Below, in pieces: positions 12,633 through 14,904 of a DNA stretch of 14,904 nt. Below the pieces are notes generated by a model. That model was given only the letters and a program-made list of their open reading frames with translations, ran no database searches and was not told the origin of the DNA. Origin of the DNA: JBPEXY01 sp052031065 (GTDB lineage Bacteria; Pseudomonadota; Gammaproteobacteria; Immundisolibacterales; Immundisolibacteraceae); NCBI GenBank assembly GCA_052031065.1, contig JBPEXY010000186.1:1-14904 (forward strand), in the 5' to 3' direction. The position numbers and the translations under genes were made by a program. Every line of letters begins with the position of its first letter. The stretch's first letter is position 1.

Positions 12633-14015
12633 CTAGATCACGCGCGAGAAGCGCTGTTGGGTTGCTTCTGGCAGGTAACGGTCGAACACCATGCAGATGT
12701 TGCGAATCAGCAGCCTGCCACCCGGGTTAACCTTGATAGAGTGGTCTTCCAGCTGCAGCAGGCCATCCGCCTGCATGGTCTGGATCTGCTCCAGTTCAGC
12801 AGCAAAATAGTTTTTGAAATCAATATCATGACGGCTGGCGATAGATTCAAAATTGAGGCCAAAATCACAGATCAGGCGGGTGATGACATCGCGACGCAGC
12901 AGATCATCATCGCTTAGCTTAATACCTCTGAATATTGGAATCTCGCCTCGTTCGATATGGCTGTGGTACTCCTCAAGCCCTTTGGCGTTCTGACTGTAAC
13001 TGCGCCCGACCATGCCGATGCCGGTATTACCCAGCGCCACCAGGTCGCATTCAGAGTGGGTGCTGTAGCCCTGAAAATTGCGGTACAGGGTGCCGTTTTG
13101 CTGTGCAACCGCCAGCTCATCATCCGGTTTGGCGAAATGGTCCATGCCGATATAACGGTAGTTGGCATCGGTGAGCTGTTCGGTGCTGGTTTTCAGAATC
13201 GACAGCTTTTCTGCAGCGCTCGGTAGTTCTGTTTCGTTGATCTGTTTCTGCACCTTGAACAGCTGCGGCAGATGGGCGTAATTGAAAATAGAGAGGCGGT
13301 CCGGCTCCAGTTTGATCACCTCTTCGAGGGTCGCGGCAAAGTTACCGCGGGTCTGATTTGGCAATCCGTAGATCAGGTCGAGACTGATTGAATGGAAACC
13401 GGCATCGCGCGCGGCATGGAAGATTTCCTGCGTCAGTTCCCATGGCTGGATGCGGTTGACCGCTTTCTGTACCGACGGCTCGATATCCTGAACGCCGAAA
13501 CTGATCCGGTTAAAACCGAGTTTGCGTAGTCCGGCGATTCCCTCGGGGTCGATCTCGCGCGGATCAATTTCTATGGAGTATTCGCCGCTGTCATCGGTAT
13601 GGAGTTTGAAGTGCCTTGCCAGTGTCTCCATCAACGCCTGGCGTTGATCGGCATTGATATAGGTTGGCGTACCACCGCCCCAGTGTAGTTGGTCTACCGG
13701 TCGTGAGCTGTCGAACAGTTTTCCCTGTAGTGCAATTTCGCGATGCAGATCCTCAAGATAGGGAATGGCACGCTTGCGGTTGGCAGTAATGATTTTGTTA
13801 CAGGCACAGAAGTAGCAGACCGTATTGCAGAACGGAATATGCACATAGAGCGACAGCGGATTCCCCCCCTGGTTACTCTGCTCTGCCTGGGCATAGTAAT
13901 CGGCTTCGCCGAAATCTTCAGTGAATTGCACTGCCGTGGGATAGGAGGTGTAGCGCGGACCGGTAAGGTCATACCGGGAGATCAGCTCTCCGTCAAAAAT
14001 CTGGTTACCACTCAT
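12633..14015 (-). CDS. hemN: Oxygen-independent coproporphyrinogen III oxidase (dehydrogenase)
   Basis: Radical-SAM enzyme of anaerobic heme synthesis, decarboxylating coproporphyrinogen III to protoporphyrinogen IX in the cytoplasm. The product has 460 residues, the full length of true HemN (E. coli 457). Visible are the N-terminal RYTSYPTAVQF, the SAM/cluster motif YVHIPFCNTVCYFCACNK with Cys63, Cys67 and Cys70 plus Cys72 (E. coli Cys62/66/69/71), GGGTPTY near 113-119, EIDPREID, RISFGVQD, DLIYGLPNQT, YSTHSECDLVALGNTGIG and a C-terminal HemN domain ending in RLLIRNICMVFDRYL. The CxxxCxxCxC form and full length separate it from HemW. The ribosome binding site is poor, and I see no clear FNR/Anr box directly upstream. 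It precedes the tag-like gene. Confidence 0.97.
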   Translation of the reverse strand: MSGNQIFDGELISRYDLTGPRYTSYPTAVQFTEDFGEADYYAQAEQSNQGGNPLSLYVHIPFCNTVCYFCACNKIITANRKRAIPYLEDLHREIALQGKLFDSSRPVDQLHWGGGTPTYINADQRQALMETLARHFKLHTDDSGEYSIEIDPREIDPEGIAGLRKLGFNRISFGVQDIEPSVQKAVNRIQPWELTQEIFHAARDAGFHSISLDLIYGLPNQTRGNFAATLEEVIKLEPDRLSIFNYAHLPQLFKVQKQINETELPSAAEKLSILKTSTEQLTDANYRYIGMDHFAKPDDELAVAQQNGTLYRNFQGYSTHSECDLVALGNTGIGMVGRSYSQNAKGLEEYHSHIERGEIPIFRGIKLSDDDLLRRDVITRLICDFGLNFESIASRHDIDFKNYFAAELEQIQTMQADGLLQLEDHSIKVNPGGRLLIRNICMVFDRYLPEATQQRFSRVI

Positions 14016-14090
14016 ACATAAAAACCGTTGGTTGAGCCTGTGCTAGCTGTTTGTGGGGACGCATGATAAGAACCGCCATTTCAGGGTTGT

Positions 14091-14405
14091 TTATTGCTGC
14101 TGATATTCACTGATCATGCCCTGGCAGAGGGGACCATCGCGATCTTTCTCACAACTGGTCAAAATCATGCCACATGCCGACTCAGCCATCTGTTGAATTC
14201 CGGCAGCGAGCTGTTGCATCGCGTCATGGTCAACCTCGGCGTTGACGCTTTCGACCTGGGCCATGCAGTCATCATAGGCTGCCTGAACCGGGTCTGGACT
14301 GCAGCCGGCGAGAAACTGACCGCTTAACAGCAGGGCCGGGATGGTGACTAATCGATAAAGTTTCACTGGGTAAAAGTACTCCGTTTCATAGTTGGAGTGT
14401 GACAT
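14091..14405 (-). CDS. Small cysteine-containing lipoprotein of unknown function
   Basis: Not recognised as a named family. From the ATG at 14405 the product has 104 residues: a 34-residue lipoprotein signal with KLYRL, a hydrophobic segment (LVTIPALLLSGQF) and the lipobox LAGC, giving a lipidated cysteine at residue 35. Asp is not at the second mature position (Ser is), so outer-membrane sorting is likely. The mature part is acidic, helical and Gln/Met-rich, with four further cysteines (AYDDC, ESACG, LTSCEK, GPLCQG) that could form two disulfides in the periplasm. The frame is open up to 14504, and a GTG at 14366 would give a shorter, more typical signal; neither start has a well-placed ribosome binding site. 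It lies 75 bases upstream of hemN on the same strand. Confidence 0.65.
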   Translation of the reverse strand: MSHSNYETEYFYPVKLYRLVTIPALLLSGQFLAGCSPDPVQAAYDDCMAQVESVNAEVDHDAMQQLAAGIQQMAESACGMILTSCEKDRDGPLCQGMISEYQQQ

Positions 14406-14532
14406 CGGTGTCAAACGCGCCGGTTGTGCTGGTCGCTGCTGGTGAAGATAGCCCCTCGCTGCCTGGAAATTTTTGCTGCAGCTCCCATTCAGCAGAGCCT
14501 GCAATGGTATCTTGTTGCGTCCTGTGCGTCAC

Positions 14533-14547
14533 ATGGCTGTCAGCCAT
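14533..14547. repeat. 15-base palindrome upstream of the crotonase gene
   Basis: ATGGCTG-T-CAGCCAT is a perfect inverted repeat with a single central base, 51 bases before the enoyl-CoA hydratase start and in the divergent spacer shared with the lipoprotein gene. It could be an operator for an unidentified regulator. It does not match the FadR or PsrA operator patterns I know. Confidence 0.4.
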
Positions 14548-14598
14548 CGAAAACAGAGACCGAACAAGCAAACCACTTAAGAATGAGGAGATAGCAAA

Positions 14599-14904
14599 AT
14601 GTCTGCAAAAACCGTTGAGTACCGTCGCGAGGACAAGGTCGCGATCATCACTCTTAACCGGCCTGAGGCGATGAACTCAATGACCGTACAGATGATGGAG
14701 GAGTTGACCGAGGCGGTAAAGCGGTTCAGCCATGATGATGAAGCCTGGGTGGCGATTCTCAATGGCAACGGACGTAGTTTCTGCACCGGCGCAGACTTAA
14801 AAGAGTCGCTGGGGCTGATCTCCGAAGATGCGGGTAACCTCTACGAGCTGCCTAAACAGGGTATGGCGACAGTCACAGCGATCAATAATCTTGCCAAGCC
14901 GACC
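14599..14904 (+). CDS. Enoyl-CoA hydratase/isomerase family protein (3'-truncated by window edge)
   Basis: N-terminal 102 residues of a crotonase-fold protein; the rest lies beyond the window. The first strand and turn read VAIITLNRPEAMNSM (14-28), the usual crotonase start. The oxyanion-hole segment is GRSFCTGADLKE (58-69), matching the FsAGaDL consensus with Thr in place of the usual Ala. The later TVTAINNLAKPT leads into the conserved KPvIAAv region. The ATG at 14599 has a strong GAGGAG at 14585-14590. The family acts on acyl-CoA thioesters (hydration, isomerisation or related reactions); catalytic glutamates lie in the missing part, so the exact reaction cannot be given. Confidence 0.9.
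   Translation, partial: MSAKTVEYRREDKVAIITLNRPEAMNSMTVQMMEELTEAVKRFSHDDEAWVAILNGNGRSFCTGADLKESLGLISEDAGNLYELPKQGMATVTAINNLAKPT

Noticed and set aside
14399..14674. Plus-strand 91-codon frame overlapping the crotonase start
   Set aside because: It lies in the divergent promoter region and overlaps the crotonase gene in another frame; the crotonase frame has the family motifs and a strong ribosome binding site.
1..14904. CRISPR arrays, insertion sequences, tRNA genes, phage attachment sites
   Set aside because: None were seen: there are no regularly spaced direct repeats, transposase frames, cloverleaf patterns or integrase genes.

Overview
The window looks like ordinary chromosome of a gammaproteobacterium. 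The strongest evidence is gene order. On the minus strand, ygfB-pepP-ubiH reads leftwards. Divergent from it, a small zapB-like gene, zapA, 6S RNA (ssrS) and ygfA read rightwards. This is the classic gammaproteobacterial ubiH-pepP-ygfB / zapA-ssrS-ygfA locus. I cannot name a genus from sequence alone. There are no insertion sequences, CRISPR arrays, tRNAs, phage genes or rRNA in view.

Layout. (1) 1-2840, minus: ygfB, pepP and ubiH (ubiH runs off the left edge and overlaps pepP by one base), covering ubiquinone biosynthesis and an Xaa-Pro aminopeptidase. (2) 3015-3544, plus: zapB-like coiled-coil gene and zapA, overlapping by four bases, for cell division. (3) about 3680-3885, plus: 6S RNA with a visible sigma-70 promoter. 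(4) 3984-8978, plus: ygfA, metK, ahcY, metF and rsmE, a one-carbon/activated-methyl block. YgfA salvages 5-formyl-THF, MetF makes 5-methyl-THF, MetK makes S-adenosylmethionine, AhcY removes S-adenosylhomocysteine, and RsmE is a SAM-using rRNA methyltransferase. (5) 9099-11845: a metal-dependent redox cluster. A heme-oxygenase-fold (PqqC/TenA/CADD-like) protein and a small [2Fe-2S] ferredoxin run leftwards; a BenA-like Rieske oxygenase alpha subunit runs rightwards from the same 339-base intergenic region. (6) 11940-14405, minus: a small cysteine-containing lipoprotein, hemN (oxygen-independent coproporphyrinogen III dehydrogenase) and a Tag-family DNA glycosylase-like gene. (7) 14599 to the right edge, plus: start of an enoyl-CoA hydratase/isomerase-family gene.

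The part most worth following is region 5. The Rieske alpha subunit has no beta subunit or reductase beside it. The ferredoxin has Asp where the third cluster cysteine normally is. The heme-oxygenase-fold protein has metal-ligand motifs with slightly unusual spacing. The shared intergenic region carries a good FNR/Anr-like box. Together these suggest a small, possibly oxygen-responsive oxygenase module whose substrate I cannot assign. Both convergent gene junctions in the window (rsmE/ferredoxin and Rieske/tag-like) hold long stem-loops with three-base loops and no T-tract.
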